Origin: Pseudobdellovibrionaceae bacterium
GTDB taxonomy: Bacteria > Bdellovibrionota > Bdellovibrionia > Bdellovibrionales > Bdellovibrionaceae
DNA length: 64,000 nt
NCBI GenBank assembly: GCA_019637875.1
Contig: JAHBUW010000007.1
Coordinates: forward strand, 124,001-188,000
Direction of reading: 5' to 3'
Position 1 is the first letter of the stretch, and each line of letters opens with the position of its first letter. The translations under genes and the position numbers were made by a program. Positions 16,816-24,868 of the stretch are shown here, one piece after another. The notes under the pieces are model-generated. The model did no database searches. It worked only from the letters and a program-made list of their open reading frames with translations, and was not told where the DNA came from.

Positions 16816-16834
16816 GCCCCTGAAGCAGAGGGGC
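16816..16834 (+). terminator. Weak terminator-like hairpin after HNH gene
   Basis: GCCCCT (16816-16821) pairs with AGGGGC (16829-16834) around a 7-base loop; only a poor T-run follows. Confidence 0.45.
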
Positions 16835-16887
16835 TTGCCTAAAAATCCCGCTGGACGGAGCCCTCAAGTGGGCCTATCACTCAGAAC

Positions 16888-18045
16888 ATGGTTCAAGATC
16901 TCGGCCAACTGATTCCGGCGCTTCAAGCCGCGAAGAAATCACTGCAAGCCATCGAGCCGCTCACCCGTGAGCAGCGCCTGGACAACCTCGCGAAGCTCGC
17001 GGAGGCCTGGGGGCGTGAGTTCGAGAGCGCGACCGCCGCCCAGTTGGCGCAAGAGTCGGGTCTTTCCGAAACTCTCGTGCGTGCTTGGGATTTCGCGGGC
17101 GCGAAGGCGTATCTGCGGAGCTGGCTCCAAGGCGAGATCGCCGCCTCCCAATCCGCCGTGACGGAAGGCGCGGTCGCCCGGGTTCAGCATCAACCTCGCG
17201 GGGTCATCTCGCTTTTGCAGCCGCGCTTTCACGGGCCGCGACTTTTTATCGAACGCTTCGCGCCGGCCTATCTCGCCGGAAATCCGGTTCTCGTAAAAAT
17301 GAGTTCGAAAACACCGACGGCCGCCGTTCTCGTGGACCGTTGGTTGCGCGAAGCCGGCATCCCCGAAGAGCATGCCGTCGTCGTTGGGGGCCAGAGCGCC
17401 GACTACGCGAATCTGCTGGTGAAACATCCCGCCGTCAGTGCGGTCAGCGCCGTCGGCCGCCGCGAAACTCTGCTCGCGATTTATAAGGATTGCGCCGAGC
17501 TGGGCCGTGCGTTTCAAGGCTTTGCCGGCGGTCGCGCCACGATGTTCGTGATGGACGTCCAGGACGCCGACGCTTGGGGGAAGCTCCTCGGTTCTTCATT
17601 GGAGGATGGAAAGGGCCAGCGTCCCTACGACAACCTTCGCGTCTTCGTTCTCGAAAAAGACGAGAAGACCCAGCTCGCGAATCTTGAAACGGCCATGTCG
17701 CGGTTTCCGCAGGCGCGGTTGAGCGGTCACCTGACCCAATGTTCGGAAGATCATCAGGCCGAGGCTCTGGGGCCCGTCATCCTGTTCTCGTCGATCAAGT
17801 ACCCGTTCGATCTTGCGAAGTGGGTGAACAATGCTTCGACGGGGTTCGCGGTGCAGATGTTCGGTCCTTTGGAGCGTCTGGAAAAGATCGCCCCGAAGCT
17901 CGACGTCGGCGCGATTCTGGCGAACCGCGATTTCGATCCGGCGGAGTCCGTTCTGTTCGGGACGAAAGAATCCGTCATCGGCGACACTCAGCTTTCCTCG
18001 ACCGGAAGCTTCTTCAGTCAGCGCACGCAGCGGCGCGGACTTTAG
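16888..18045 (+). CDS. Aldehyde-dehydrogenase-like pseudoenzyme
   Basis: A 385-residue ALDH-superfamily protein, shorter than the usual 450-500. The fold markers are recognisable: QPRGVISLLQPRFHGP, AGNPVLVKMSSKTP (cofactor lysine region), GIPEEHAVVVGG, and C-terminal ALGPVILFSSIKYPFDLAKWVNNASTGFAVQMFG. At the catalytic glutamate the usual LELGGK reads GFAGGR, and at the catalytic cysteine the usual GQxC reads GQRP. Both catalytic residues therefore appear to be replaced. It may be a non-dehydrogenase binding protein. ATG 16888 is chosen though no strong SD is seen. It stands alone. Confidence 0.75.
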   Translation: MVQDLGQLIPALQAAKKSLQAIEPLTREQRLDNLAKLAEAWGREFESATAAQLAQESGLSETLVRAWDFAGAKAYLRSWLQGEIAASQSAVTEGAVARVQHQPRGVISLLQPRFHGPRLFIERFAPAYLAGNPVLVKMSSKTPTAAVLVDRWLREAGIPEEHAVVVGGQSADYANLLVKHPAVSAVSAVGRRETLLAIYKDCAELGRAFQGFAGGRATMFVMDVQDADAWGKLLGSSLEDGKGQRPYDNLRVFVLEKDEKTQLANLETAMSRFPQARLSGHLTQCSEDHQAEALGPVILFSSIKYPFDLAKWVNNASTGFAVQMFGPLERLEKIAPKLDVGAILANRDFDPAESVLFGTKESVIGDTQLSSTGSFFSQRTQRRGL

Positions 18046-18137
18046 GCGCAACGTTCGCTCGGTCCGGGTGCGACGTCCCGTGACCCGACGGTGTCGGCCA
18101 AGCACACTGTTCCCACATCACCAAAAAAGGGGTTCCC

Positions 18138-18455
18138 ATGTTGAAATCCATCCTGACAAGCGTCGCCGTTGCGGCGGCCCTCACACTTTCGGCGTGCGCG
18201 CACAAAGACACCGCCACCACCGAAGCCACTCCGGCGGCCGTTGAAGCCGCTCCGGCCGCGGACGCCGCGACCACCGAGAAACCCTGCCCCTGTGGCCACG
18301 ACCACAAGCACGCGAAGGGCGACAAAAAGCACGAGCACAAACATGAGCACGGCAAGTGCGAGCTTTGCGCGAAGTCGGAAGCCGCGTTCGAGGCGAAGAA
18401 AAAAGGCAAAGACGCCAAAAAGGACTGCGGTTGCGGTCACAAGCACGAAGGCTGA
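18138..18455 (+). CDS. Cys/His-rich small lipoprotein, probable metal binder
   Basis: A 105-residue protein with a lipoprotein signal (lipobox LSAC near residue 20), an Ala/Thr/Pro-rich linker, then CPCGHDHKH, a run of Lys/His pairs (KKHEHKHEH), CELC and a C-terminal CGCGHKH. The paired Cys and many His strongly suggest binding of soft or transition metals such as Cu, Ni or Zn at the envelope. No metal transporter or sensor is adjacent, so the metal is unknown. The SD-like AAAAGGGG precedes ATG 18138. Confidence 0.85.
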   Translation: MLKSILTSVAVAAALTLSACAHKDTATTEATPAAVEAAPAADAATTEKPCPCGHDHKHAKGDKKHEHKHEHGKCELCAKSEAAFEAKKKGKDAKKDCGCGHKHEG

Positions 18456-18525
18456 TCCCCACGAAAGGATCAAAGCTTCGACACCTCTCCGCCAAATCTC
18501 TGGCGGTGGGGGTCAGAAAACGGGG

Positions 18526-18555
18526 GCCGTCAGGAAGCTGACGGCTTTTGTTTTA
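18526..18555 (+). terminator. Intrinsic terminator after the Cys/His lipoprotein
   Basis: GCCGTCAG (18526-18533) pairs with CTGACGGC (18538-18545) across GAAG, followed by TTTTGTTTT. It overlaps the end of the convergent zinc-ribbon gene. A second hairpin, CCGCCA...TGGCGG, lies at 18489-18506. Confidence 0.85.
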
Positions 18556-18759
18556 GTGGATCTTGTAAAGGCGCGAACGGTTGCGAATCTGGCATTCGGG
18601 GCAATGGGCCGTTTCGTGGATCTCGGTGCCGTCGTCGGTAAATCCGTGATCCAAGATCAGAATTGAGCTGCATAGCGAGCAGTGGTTCTGATCCAAAAGG
18701 AATTCCTGTTGCTGAGGATTTTCCACTTTCTCAAAGTATTGAAGCTTATCTACAGACAT
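18553..18759 (-). CDS. Small zinc-ribbon-like protein
   Basis: A 68-residue protein with GAGGGG placed 7 bases before the ATG. Two Cys pairs, HCSLC and HCPEC, about 25 residues apart form a probable single zinc ribbon; the rest is charged. No enzyme motif is present, so a regulatory or adaptor role is only a guess. It is the last gene of the minus-strand run. Confidence 0.75.
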   Translation of the reverse strand: MSVDKLQYFEKVENPQQQEFLLDQNHCSLCSSILILDHGFTDDGTEIHETAHCPECQIRNRSRLYKIH

Positions 18760-18775
18760 CCATGTCCCCTCTTCA

Positions 18776-18797
18776 CATCGTTCATTGCGGAACGATG
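18776..18797 (-). promoter_or_regulatory. Hairpin just upstream of the zinc-ribbon gene's ribosome-binding site
   Basis: On the minus strand CATCGTTC, six loop bases, then GAACGATG form an 8-bp perfect stem ending about 3 bases before GAAGAGGGG. No T-run follows on the minus strand, so a regulatory or processing function is as likely as termination. Confidence 0.55.
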
Positions 18798-18843
18798 CAA
18801 AGAGCGTTCACAGACCAAGGGCCGGTCCGGCGTCCAAAATTTG

Positions 18844-19197
18844 CTACTCGGAGTCGTCCTCGACGGGAACGAGCGGACCCTTCACGGTGTCGCGTGCGAA
18901 GGCGCTGCCCACCGGAGATTTCAAAAAGGGCACGATCTCGGGATCGTAGTTCGCGATGGTGTTGATGTCGTAAACGCCGAGCATGGTGGCGTCGTTCATT
19001 TCCTCCTCGGACTCGAGACCCGAGGTGAAGCGCCAGCCGCTGTCGATGTCGTCATCGGGCGTTTCGCGGTACATGAACCCGACCTTGTGTCCGCGCACCA
19101 TGATGTGATCGGTGGCGAAACCCGCGCCGTAACCGGTCGCGAGGTTTTTCAGGTTTTCGGCGGCAATGTAGAACTTCTTTTGCGGAGGTTTGCTCAT
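18844..19197 (-). CDS. DUF2185-family protein
   Basis: A 117-residue soluble protein. The segment VGFMYRETPDDDIDSGWRFTSGLES and later YDINTIANYDPEIVPFLKSPVGSAFARD match the DUF2185 (Imm33-like) domain, whose members include proposed immunity proteins and stand-alone housekeeping copies. There is no adjacent toxin gene, so immunity is not supported here. It lies 52 bases downstream of the truncated haemoglobin gene. Confidence 0.85.
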   Translation of the reverse strand: MSKPPQKKFYIAAENLKNLATGYGAGFATDHIMVRGHKVGFMYRETPDDDIDSGWRFTSGLESEEEMNDATMLGVYDINTIANYDPEIVPFLKSPVGSAFARDTVKGPLVPVEDDSE

Positions 19198-19249
19198 GGG
19201 CGCATCAAAGCACGAGCCGCGTGCGGGCTCAAGCGCCGGGACGTCAGTT

Positions 19250-19657
19250 TCACTTCGTTTCGCCCTCTTCCGGGTGATTTCGCATAAAATCGGCGGTGTG
19301 GAGCATGGCGTGCAGAAATTCCGTACGTACGGGCTCGGCCAAGCCGACGGAATCCACCGCCGCGACCATACAGATCATCCACTGATCGCGCTCGGATTTA
19401 CGGATCACGAAGGGCATATGACGTGCGCGTAGTCGGGGGTGGCCATGCTTTTCGATGAACAGATTCGGCCCGCCGGACCAGCCCGACAAAAACATGAAAA
19501 GCTTTTCGGCCGAGGAGGTCAGGTCAGGCGGGTGCATGTCACGGACGACGCGGACTTCCGGCAGCGTGTCCATGAGCAGATAGAACGAGGTCACGATTTT
19601 ACGAAGGCCGGCTTCGCCGCCCAGGCGGTCGTAAAAAAGGGGTGCGGGTTCACTCAT
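19250..19657 (-). CDS. Group II truncated haemoglobin
   Basis: A 135-residue globin. KLFMFLSGWSGGPNLFIEKHGHPRLRARHMPF carries the proximal histidine, and ERDQWMICM carries the Trp typical of group II at G8. YDRLGG at the N-terminus and FYLLMD (B-helix Tyr region) also fit. Group II truncated haemoglobins bind oxygen or NO and are linked to nitrosative or oxidative stress handling. It is upstream of the DUF2185 gene and downstream of ddl on the minus strand. Confidence 0.92.
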   Translation of the reverse strand: MSEPAPLFYDRLGGEAGLRKIVTSFYLLMDTLPEVRVVRDMHPPDLTSSAEKLFMFLSGWSGGPNLFIEKHGHPRLRARHMPFVIRKSERDQWMICMVAAVDSVGLAEPVRTEFLHAMLHTADFMRNHPEEGETK

Positions 19658-19688
19658 GGGCGCAACCTAACGCCCGGATCCCGGCGGG

Positions 19689-20783
19689 TCAACCGCGCGG
19701 GAACTGGGTTTTGAGCGCGTCTTCCGTGCGGGCCTTGGTCAAAGCGTCGTCGATCAGGGCGTGGATCAGATCCTTGTAGCCCCAGCCGCTCGCTTCCCAC
19801 ATCTTCGGGTACATGCTGATCGAGGTGAAACCCGGCAGCGTGTTGATCTCGTTGATGTGAAACTGATTCGGTCCCGTCATGAAGAAATCGATGCGGGCCA
19901 TGCCCTCGCAGCCGAGCACCCGGTAGGTGTCTTTGGCGATCTTCTGGATCGTGGCGAGCTCTTCGGGAGTCATCTCGACGGGGATTTTGTAGGCCGCGCC
20001 GTTGGGATCAAGATACTTCGCCTCGTAAGAGTAGAACTCGTGCTGGGGAATCACTTCGCCCGGCAGGCTGACCTTGCAATCTTCCGTGGGGCCGAAGGCC
20101 GAGATTTCGATCTCGCGGCCCTTCATGAATTTCTCGGCCAGGATCTTGCGGTCGTATTGGAAGGCGTCCGCGAGATTTTTATCGAAGTCCGCGCGCGATT
20201 TGATTTTGTGCACGCCTACCGAGGATCCCGCGTTCGCGGGTTTGATGAAGAACGGCAGGCCCAGCGTTTTTTCCAAAGCGTCGAAGCCGGGATTGTTCTT
20301 CGGCGTGATCAGCATGAAGGGGGCGTTCGGAATTTTCGCCTCGTTCAGCAGACGCTTCAAAAAGTCTTTGTCCATGCCGACCGCACTCGAGGTGACGCCG
20401 CAGCCGACAAAGGGCAGACGCATCACGCGGAAGAGGCCTTGAATGGACCCGTCTTCACCGTAGGTGCCATGCAGGACGGGGAAGGCCACGTCGACGGGAC
20501 GTTTTTCCGAACCGCGCGTGAAGAACAGGTGGGGGCGGCCGCCCTCGCACCCCAAAGAGACGGGGTCGACGTCCGCTGCGGGCAACTCTTCGACGCGTTT
20601 CAACGCGTCGGGGATAAACGCTTTTTTCAACAAGACCCAGTCCCCCGTGTCGCGGATGCCGACGAAGGACAGCTCGAATTTGTCTTCCGAGAGGGCGCGC
20701 GAGATATTGCGGGCCGAGACGACCGAGACTTCGTGTTCCGCGGACCGACCGCCGAAAAAGAGAACCAACTTCGTTTTGCTCAT
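19689..20783 (-). CDS. ddl: D-alanine-D-alanine ligase
   Basis: A 364-residue ATP-grasp enzyme making the D-Ala-D-Ala dipeptide for peptidoglycan. N-terminal VLFFGGRSAEHEVSVVSA, substrate region GEDGSIQGLFRVMRLPFVGCGVTSSAVGMDK, ATP-grasp LPFFIKPANAGSSVGVHK, and metal-binding INEINTLPGFTSISMYPKMWEASGW are intact. Its ATG overlaps the elbB stop as ATGA, so it is co-translated with elbB rather than with mur genes. Confidence 0.97.
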   Translation of the reverse strand: MSKTKLVLFFGGRSAEHEVSVVSARNISRALSEDKFELSFVGIRDTGDWVLLKKAFIPDALKRVEELPAADVDPVSLGCEGGRPHLFFTRGSEKRPVDVAFPVLHGTYGEDGSIQGLFRVMRLPFVGCGVTSSAVGMDKDFLKRLLNEAKIPNAPFMLITPKNNPGFDALEKTLGLPFFIKPANAGSSVGVHKIKSRADFDKNLADAFQYDRKILAEKFMKGREIEISAFGPTEDCKVSLPGEVIPQHEFYSYEAKYLDPNGAAYKIPVEMTPEELATIQKIAKDTYRVLGCEGMARIDFFMTGPNQFHINEINTLPGFTSISMYPKMWEASGWGYKDLIHALIDDALTKARTEDALKTQFPRG

Positions 20784-21436
20784 GCCATCTCCAGCAGTTC
20801 TTGGGTCAGTCCCTGAATCCCGTCGTACACTTGATGCGGTTTGGAGTCGCCGTGCATGTACGCGGGGGTCGTGATGATCTTGTGGACGCGATCGGTGATG
20901 TAATCGTCGACCGGGCAGGTCTCGACGTTGGCGCCCGTTTTACGGGCTTCCGCCGTGGCTTCGTTGTCGGCACCGAGGGTGATCGTGATGCCCTTCGGTC
21001 CCAAAACGCGCGCCAAAAGGACCGGCGCGATGCAGACGGCGGCGATCGGCAGTTCCTTTTTGTAGAACTCTTCAATCACGCGGCGGACGTCGACGTTCAC
21101 CACGCACTGCGCGCCCTTTTCGTGCCAAGAGGAAAGGTTGCGGGCCGCGCCCGCACCGCCGGGGAAAACCAGCGCGTCGAATCCGTCCGCGTTCAGTTCC
21201 TTGAGCGGTTTGATTTTCGAGCGCGCGATGCGTGCGCCCTCGATCATCATGTTGCGTTCACCGCTATTTTCGTTGGTGAGGAAGTTGAGGGACTGAAAAT
21301 TTTGATCGGGGGCGAAGAAGTGCAGTTCCGCGCCTTTGCGCGAAAGACCGACGATCAAGGCGACGGTCTCGGTGATTTCACTGCCATCTTTGTTTCCGCA
21401 ACCCGACAGGACGAGGGCGATGCGCTTGGTGCTCAT
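20780..21436 (-). CDS. elbB: ElbB-type isoprenoid biosynthesis glyoxalase (DJ-1/PfpI superfamily)
   Basis: A 218-residue protein with IALVLSGCGNKDGSEITETV at the N-terminus and DALVFPGGAGAARNLS and IAAVCIAPVLLARVLG with the nucleophile cysteine, all typical of ElbB. The enzyme has glyoxalase activity in other bacteria and has been linked to early isoprenoid synthesis, but its role is not settled. It overlaps ddl by 4 bases. Confidence 0.93.
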   Translation of the reverse strand: MSTKRIALVLSGCGNKDGSEITETVALIVGLSRKGAELHFFAPDQNFQSLNFLTNENSGERNMMIEGARIARSKIKPLKELNADGFDALVFPGGAGAARNLSSWHEKGAQCVVNVDVRRVIEEFYKKELPIAAVCIAPVLLARVLGPKGITITLGADNEATAEARKTGANVETCPVDDYITDRVHKIITTPAYMHGDSKPHQVYDGIQGLTQELLEMA

Positions 21437-21451
21437 CGCCTCATTGTCCGA

Positions 21452-22285
21452 TCAGTCGCTACCGAATGTAAAGTCTTTGATTTCGTCGCACTGGGTGACC
21501 TTCACGCGTTGTCCTTCATAGGGAACTTGCGTCGTGCCGCAGGACTTCAAAACGCCGGCGGGACTGGGGAACATGGTGCTGCCGAAGTAGGGGATGTCGG
21601 GACTGAAAATCCAAAGGACCGAGAAGCGCTGGCCTTCGTTGCCGGTCCACTGCACTTGATCGAAAGTCATGACGAAAGCTTTGAGGGCGCCACGGCATTT
21701 TTCGCTGCTGAGACCGCCGCAGTTCGCGCGTTGTTTGACGAAATCCGGCACGGGAACATAAGTCTTTTCCAGCTTCAGATTGTGGAAAGTGACTTTCTCG
21801 GTTGATGCGGGACGGTACGCGAAGGGCGTCAGCGTCGACATCTGCACGATGGGCGCCGTGCGGGTTTCGGTCGGGCGGAATTGCAATTGCGAGAGTTTCA
21901 GCGAAGACGTATTCGACGAGCGCTTGGTCAGTCGGACTTCGCTTTGGTTTTGCGAGATCTTTTCTTGGTCGCCGACGTATTCGCGGGTTTCCTTCACGAA
22001 CGAAAAGATGTGATCGTTCGCATCTTCGGTTTTGTTCGTGACGGTATAAGCCCAGCGCTTATCGAGCTGATAAACTTGATCTTGCAGGACCGTACTGCGA
22101 ATGAAGTAGGCGTACTCGTCCTTTTTGATCGTGTACGGATCCGGTCCTTCGATTTCCGAGAGCTTGCTCGAAAACTCGGCCGACGTCACCTCGGGACCGA
22201 AGTCCGCTTTCAGTTCGGGTTCTTTCATGCAGCCCGCCGCCGCGAGGGCGACGAGTGGAAGCCAAAGACGCAAATTTTTGATCAT
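21452..22285 (-). CDS. Lipoprotein of unknown function
   Basis: ATG 22285 overlaps the upstream GNAT stop (ATGA). The 277-residue product has MIKNLRLWLPLVALAAAGC, a good lipobox. The mature part lists many polar strands (YAYFIRSTVLQDQVYQL, YTVTNKTEDANDHIFSFV) and four to five Cys residues near the C-terminus (NCGGLSSEKC, KSCGTTQ, TQCDE), probably disulfide bonded. No known domain is recognised. Confidence 0.75.
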   Translation of the reverse strand: MIKNLRLWLPLVALAAAGCMKEPELKADFGPEVTSAEFSSKLSEIEGPDPYTIKKDEYAYFIRSTVLQDQVYQLDKRWAYTVTNKTEDANDHIFSFVKETREYVGDQEKISQNQSEVRLTKRSSNTSSLKLSQLQFRPTETRTAPIVQMSTLTPFAYRPASTEKVTFHNLKLEKTYVPVPDFVKQRANCGGLSSEKCRGALKAFVMTFDQVQWTGNEGQRFSVLWIFSPDIPYFGSTMFPSPAGVLKSCGTTQVPYEGQRVKVTQCDEIKDFTFGSD

Positions 22286-23319
22286 ATGGAGTCCCAGCCC
22301 CAGAGCCAAAAGCGCAGGGGCAGAATTTCGCGGATGCGAGGGTTGAAATCAAGAATGGGGGTGAGCGCTTCGTCGTGAGGTCCGAACAGAAGGCGGATAA
22401 AATCCGCGTCGTTCAGCTGGTCGACCTCGGCCGGTAGGCCTCCGTAGGCGCCGAGCGCACGTTGTACTTTCGCCATCAGGGAGGGGCGATTCAAAGCTTT
22501 GATCATGCCGAGGTGCCCGTCGACACGTAGAACGTCCCGGGCCTCGAAAGCCTGGGCCAGGCTTTGCGAGTGGCGGGGAGCGATCACGGTGAAGGGGCGA
22601 TTTTTGGTCATGAGGATGAAGTTGAAGAGCTGCAACAGCGACGAAACCGAGCCGGCCCACTCGTGAACGTAGTCGCGCAAGTCCGCGCCCTTGCCTTCGA
22701 CCGCGAAGGCTTCCAGTCGGCCGTCCAGGGACCATGCGGTGTACAGGGTCGAATTCGGGATTTGCAGGAAGCGGCGGACCTCTTCCAACGAACGGTGGGT
22801 CATGACCGTATGCTTTTGCATCAGCCGGTAAATGGCCTCGGGATCGACCTGGGTGGTCGTGCGGAACGCGAGCTTCGCGCCGGTCACTTCCAGTTGATTT
22901 TCAATGAAGAAGGTCTGTTCGAAGCCCGCGAGTTCGAAGCCGATACGGCGGTAGAAGTCGTGAATCTCGGTCCATAAGACGGCGATGTCGCAGTTCTGGC
23001 GAACGGCTTCATCCAGGCACGAGTTCATGATCTTCGTCGAAAGGCCCTGGCCGCGTGCGGATTCGTCGGTAACGACGCTGCCGATCGCGCCGACCTTCAG
23101 CACCACGTGAGGGGTTTTGACGATCAGGGGCTTCAGAACCGCATGCGAGAGAATACGTTCGTTCTCTGTAATAATTCGCATATTGTGAAGGTTGGTCGTC
23201 GACAGGGCCGTCGGATACTCTTGGGCGATGGACCATTGGCTATCGGGACGCAGCTGGCCGTTCAAAAAGTCCAGGACACGGTCAAATTCGTTTTCCGTCG
23301 GAGAACGGGGTCCTTCCAT
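22282..23319 (-). CDS. GNAT-family N-acetyltransferase, two-domain
   Basis: A 345-residue protein. The acetyl-CoA motif A is GAIGSVVTDESARGQGLSTKIMNSCLDEA near residues 80-110, followed by DFYRRIGFELAG, the last GNAT strand pair. The C-terminal half (about 160-345) resembles a second degenerate GNAT domain, an arrangement seen in Eis-like proteins. Substrate is unknown. It is the first gene of the minus-strand run, divergent from the ferredoxin gene. Confidence 0.8.
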   Translation of the reverse strand: MEGPRSPTENEFDRVLDFLNGQLRPDSQWSIAQEYPTALSTTNLHNMRIITENERILSHAVLKPLIVKTPHVVLKVGAIGSVVTDESARGQGLSTKIMNSCLDEAVRQNCDIAVLWTEIHDFYRRIGFELAGFEQTFFIENQLEVTGAKLAFRTTTQVDPEAIYRLMQKHTVMTHRSLEEVRRFLQIPNSTLYTAWSLDGRLEAFAVEGKGADLRDYVHEWAGSVSSLLQLFNFILMTKNRPFTVIAPRHSQSLAQAFEARDVLRVDGHLGMIKALNRPSLMAKVQRALGAYGGLPAEVDQLNDADFIRLLFGPHDEALTPILDFNPRIREILPLRFWLWGWDSI

Positions 23320-23350
23320 GGATCACCTCTTTCCCCAATTCTAACTTTCT

Positions 23351-23378
23351 TTGACTCCAGGCCAAAATTCATTATAGT
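23351..23378 (+). promoter_or_regulatory. Sigma-70-type promoter for the ferredoxin operon
   Basis: TTGACT (23351-23356), a 16-base spacer and TATAGT (23373-23378). A start near 23385 would give a leader of about 35 bases before the ferredoxin ATG. Confidence 0.75.
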
Positions 23379-23420
23379 CCCTCCGGACGTAGAACCAGTG
23401 CGATTTTGAGGTCAGGCGAG

Positions 23421-23666
23421 ATGGCAGATCTGTCGTTGAAATGGAAACAAAACATGCACGGCAAGATGTTCGTGGATCAGTCTTGCATCGCGTGCGACGC
23501 CTGCGTTCTGGCAGCCCCCGATAATTTCAAGATGGACGAGGACGAAGGCCATGCTTTTGTCTCGAAACAGCCCGCTTCGGCCGAAGAAGAAGCCGCTTGT
23601 AAAGAGGCCATGGACGGATGTCCAGTCGAAGCCATCGGTGACTTCGGTGAGCAAGAAGAAGCCTAA
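23421..23666 (+). CDS. Single-cluster [4Fe-4S] ferredoxin
   Basis: An 81-residue electron carrier from ATG 23421. CIACDAC provides three Cys and GCPVEAI the fourth, a monocluster ferredoxin with the CxxCxxC...CP arrangement. The sequence is acidic (KMDEDEGHAF, AEEEAA), typical of ferredoxins. Its 3' end overlaps the nth start by 20 bases, which implies close expression with the iron-sulfur DNA glycosylase. The redox partner is not identified. Confidence 0.92.
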   Translation: MADLSLKWKQNMHGKMFVDQSCIACDACVLAAPDNFKMDEDEGHAFVSKQPASAEEEAACKEAMDGCPVEAIGDFGEQEEA

Positions 23667-24378
23667 AATTCTGTCCGCTGCGGTCAAACCCAAGACGGCC
23701 GCGAAAAAGCCGACCAAGGCCCGGAAACTTCCACCCCCGAAAAGTCGCAAAGCCTTGCCCATTCGGGAAACCCTGGAGCGCCTTCGCGAGGCCTATCCCG
23801 ACGCTCATTGTGAGCTTGATCATCGCAACGCTTTCGAACTTTTGGCCGCGACGATTCTTTCCGCCCAGTGCACGGACGTGCGCGTGAATATGGTGACGCC
23901 CGAGCTCTTCCGTCGGTTCCCCACGCCGCTCGCGATGTCCGAGGCGCCGCTTGAGGAGCTCGAAGAGCTCGTGCGCACGACGGGGTTCTTCAAGAATAAA
24001 GCGAAAAGTCTGAAAGGGATGGCGACCGCGATCGTCACCCGACACGCCGGTGAAGTTCCCCGGACGCTGGAAGAGCTGGTCGAATTGAGCGGGGTGGGGC
24101 GCAAGACCGCGAACGTGGTCCTCGGGAACGCGTTCGGCATCGCCTCGGGGGTGGTGGTGGATACCCACGTCTCGCGGATTTCACAACGCTTTGGCTGGGT
24201 GAAAGGCGGCAGCGCTGAGGCCATTGAACGCGAACTGAACGAAATGATCCCGCGCGCGGATTGGATCATGACGCCTCACCTGTTGATCTTCCATGGCCGT
24301 CGCGTTTGCAAAGCCCCCACACCGCGATGTGAGGAATGCTTCTTGTTTGACGCTTGTCCGCGCCGAGAGGTTAAATAG
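23647..24378 (+). CDS. nth: Endonuclease III, base-excision repair
   Basis: I chose GTG 23647, which overlaps the ferredoxin end; ATG starts upstream would lie within the ferredoxin gene. The 243-residue product is longer than the usual 210 because of a basic N-terminal tail (KKKPKIL...PPPKSRKALP). The helix-hairpin-helix LSGVGRKTANVVL with catalytic Lys, the catalytic Asp in VVDTHVSRI, and the [4Fe-4S] ligands in CKAPTPRCEECFLFDAC (C-x6-C-x2-C-x5-C) are all intact. It excises oxidised pyrimidines. Confidence 0.95.
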   Translation: MSKKKPKILSAAVKPKTAAKKPTKARKLPPPKSRKALPIRETLERLREAYPDAHCELDHRNAFELLAATILSAQCTDVRVNMVTPELFRRFPTPLAMSEAPLEELEELVRTTGFFKNKAKSLKGMATAIVTRHAGEVPRTLEELVELSGVGRKTANVVLGNAFGIASGVVVDTHVSRISQRFGWVKGGSAEAIERELNEMIPRADWIMTPHLLIFHGRRVCKAPTPRCEECFLFDACPRREVK

Positions 24379-24381
24379 GCC

Positions 24382-24864
24382 ATGTTTGTCGCCTTCTTCG
24401 AGAGCGTGAAGTACGTTGGCCACCTGATCCCGATCGCGTTCTTGCGCGTTTTTCTGGGTTACTACTACCTTGATCTGGCGATGACCAAATTCCGCGGTCC
24501 CTTCTTGGTGCAGCCGCGCTTTGCGGGCGAAATCGCCGAAATCCTGCCGACGTTGCAAGCGCCCATCTGGTACAAAAATGCGATCGAGACTTTTTTGATC
24601 CCGCACTGGCAAACCATCGCGTTCTTGCTTGTGGGATTGCAGTTCGCGATCGCGTTCTCGTATCTGCTGGGTTACGTCGTGCGCCCGATGGCGCTGATCG
24701 CCGCGTTCTTGGCGCTGAACCAACTGGCGCTCACCGCGGCGGGAACGGAAGAGCTGCCGCGGATGCTGCTGGCGATTCACCTGACGCTCGCGTGGGTGGG
24801 GGCGGGACGCTGTTTGGGGCTGGACTACTATTTCTTCAAACGCCGTCGCGGGCTGTGGTGGTAA
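24382..24864 (+). CDS. DoxX-family membrane protein
   Basis: A 160-residue protein with four hydrophobic helices. The N-terminal FLRVFLGYYYLDLAMTKF resembles the DoxX/TQO small-subunit helix one. DoxX proteins are linked to redox and quinone-related functions, but no specific function follows from this sequence. It starts 3 bases after nth and ends 4 bases before thiB, so it is inside the operon. Confidence 0.75.
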   Translation: MFVAFFESVKYVGHLIPIAFLRVFLGYYYLDLAMTKFRGPFLVQPRFAGEIAEILPTLQAPIWYKNAIETFLIPHWQTIAFLLVGLQFAIAFSYLLGYVVRPMALIAAFLALNQLALTAAGTEELPRMLLAIHLTLAWVGAGRCLGLDYYFFKRRRGLWW

Positions 24865-24868
24865 AGTC

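Noticed and set aside
23340-23420. TPP riboswitch before the thi operon
   Set aside because: No THI-box core sequences are visible; only a sigma-70-type promoter is found.
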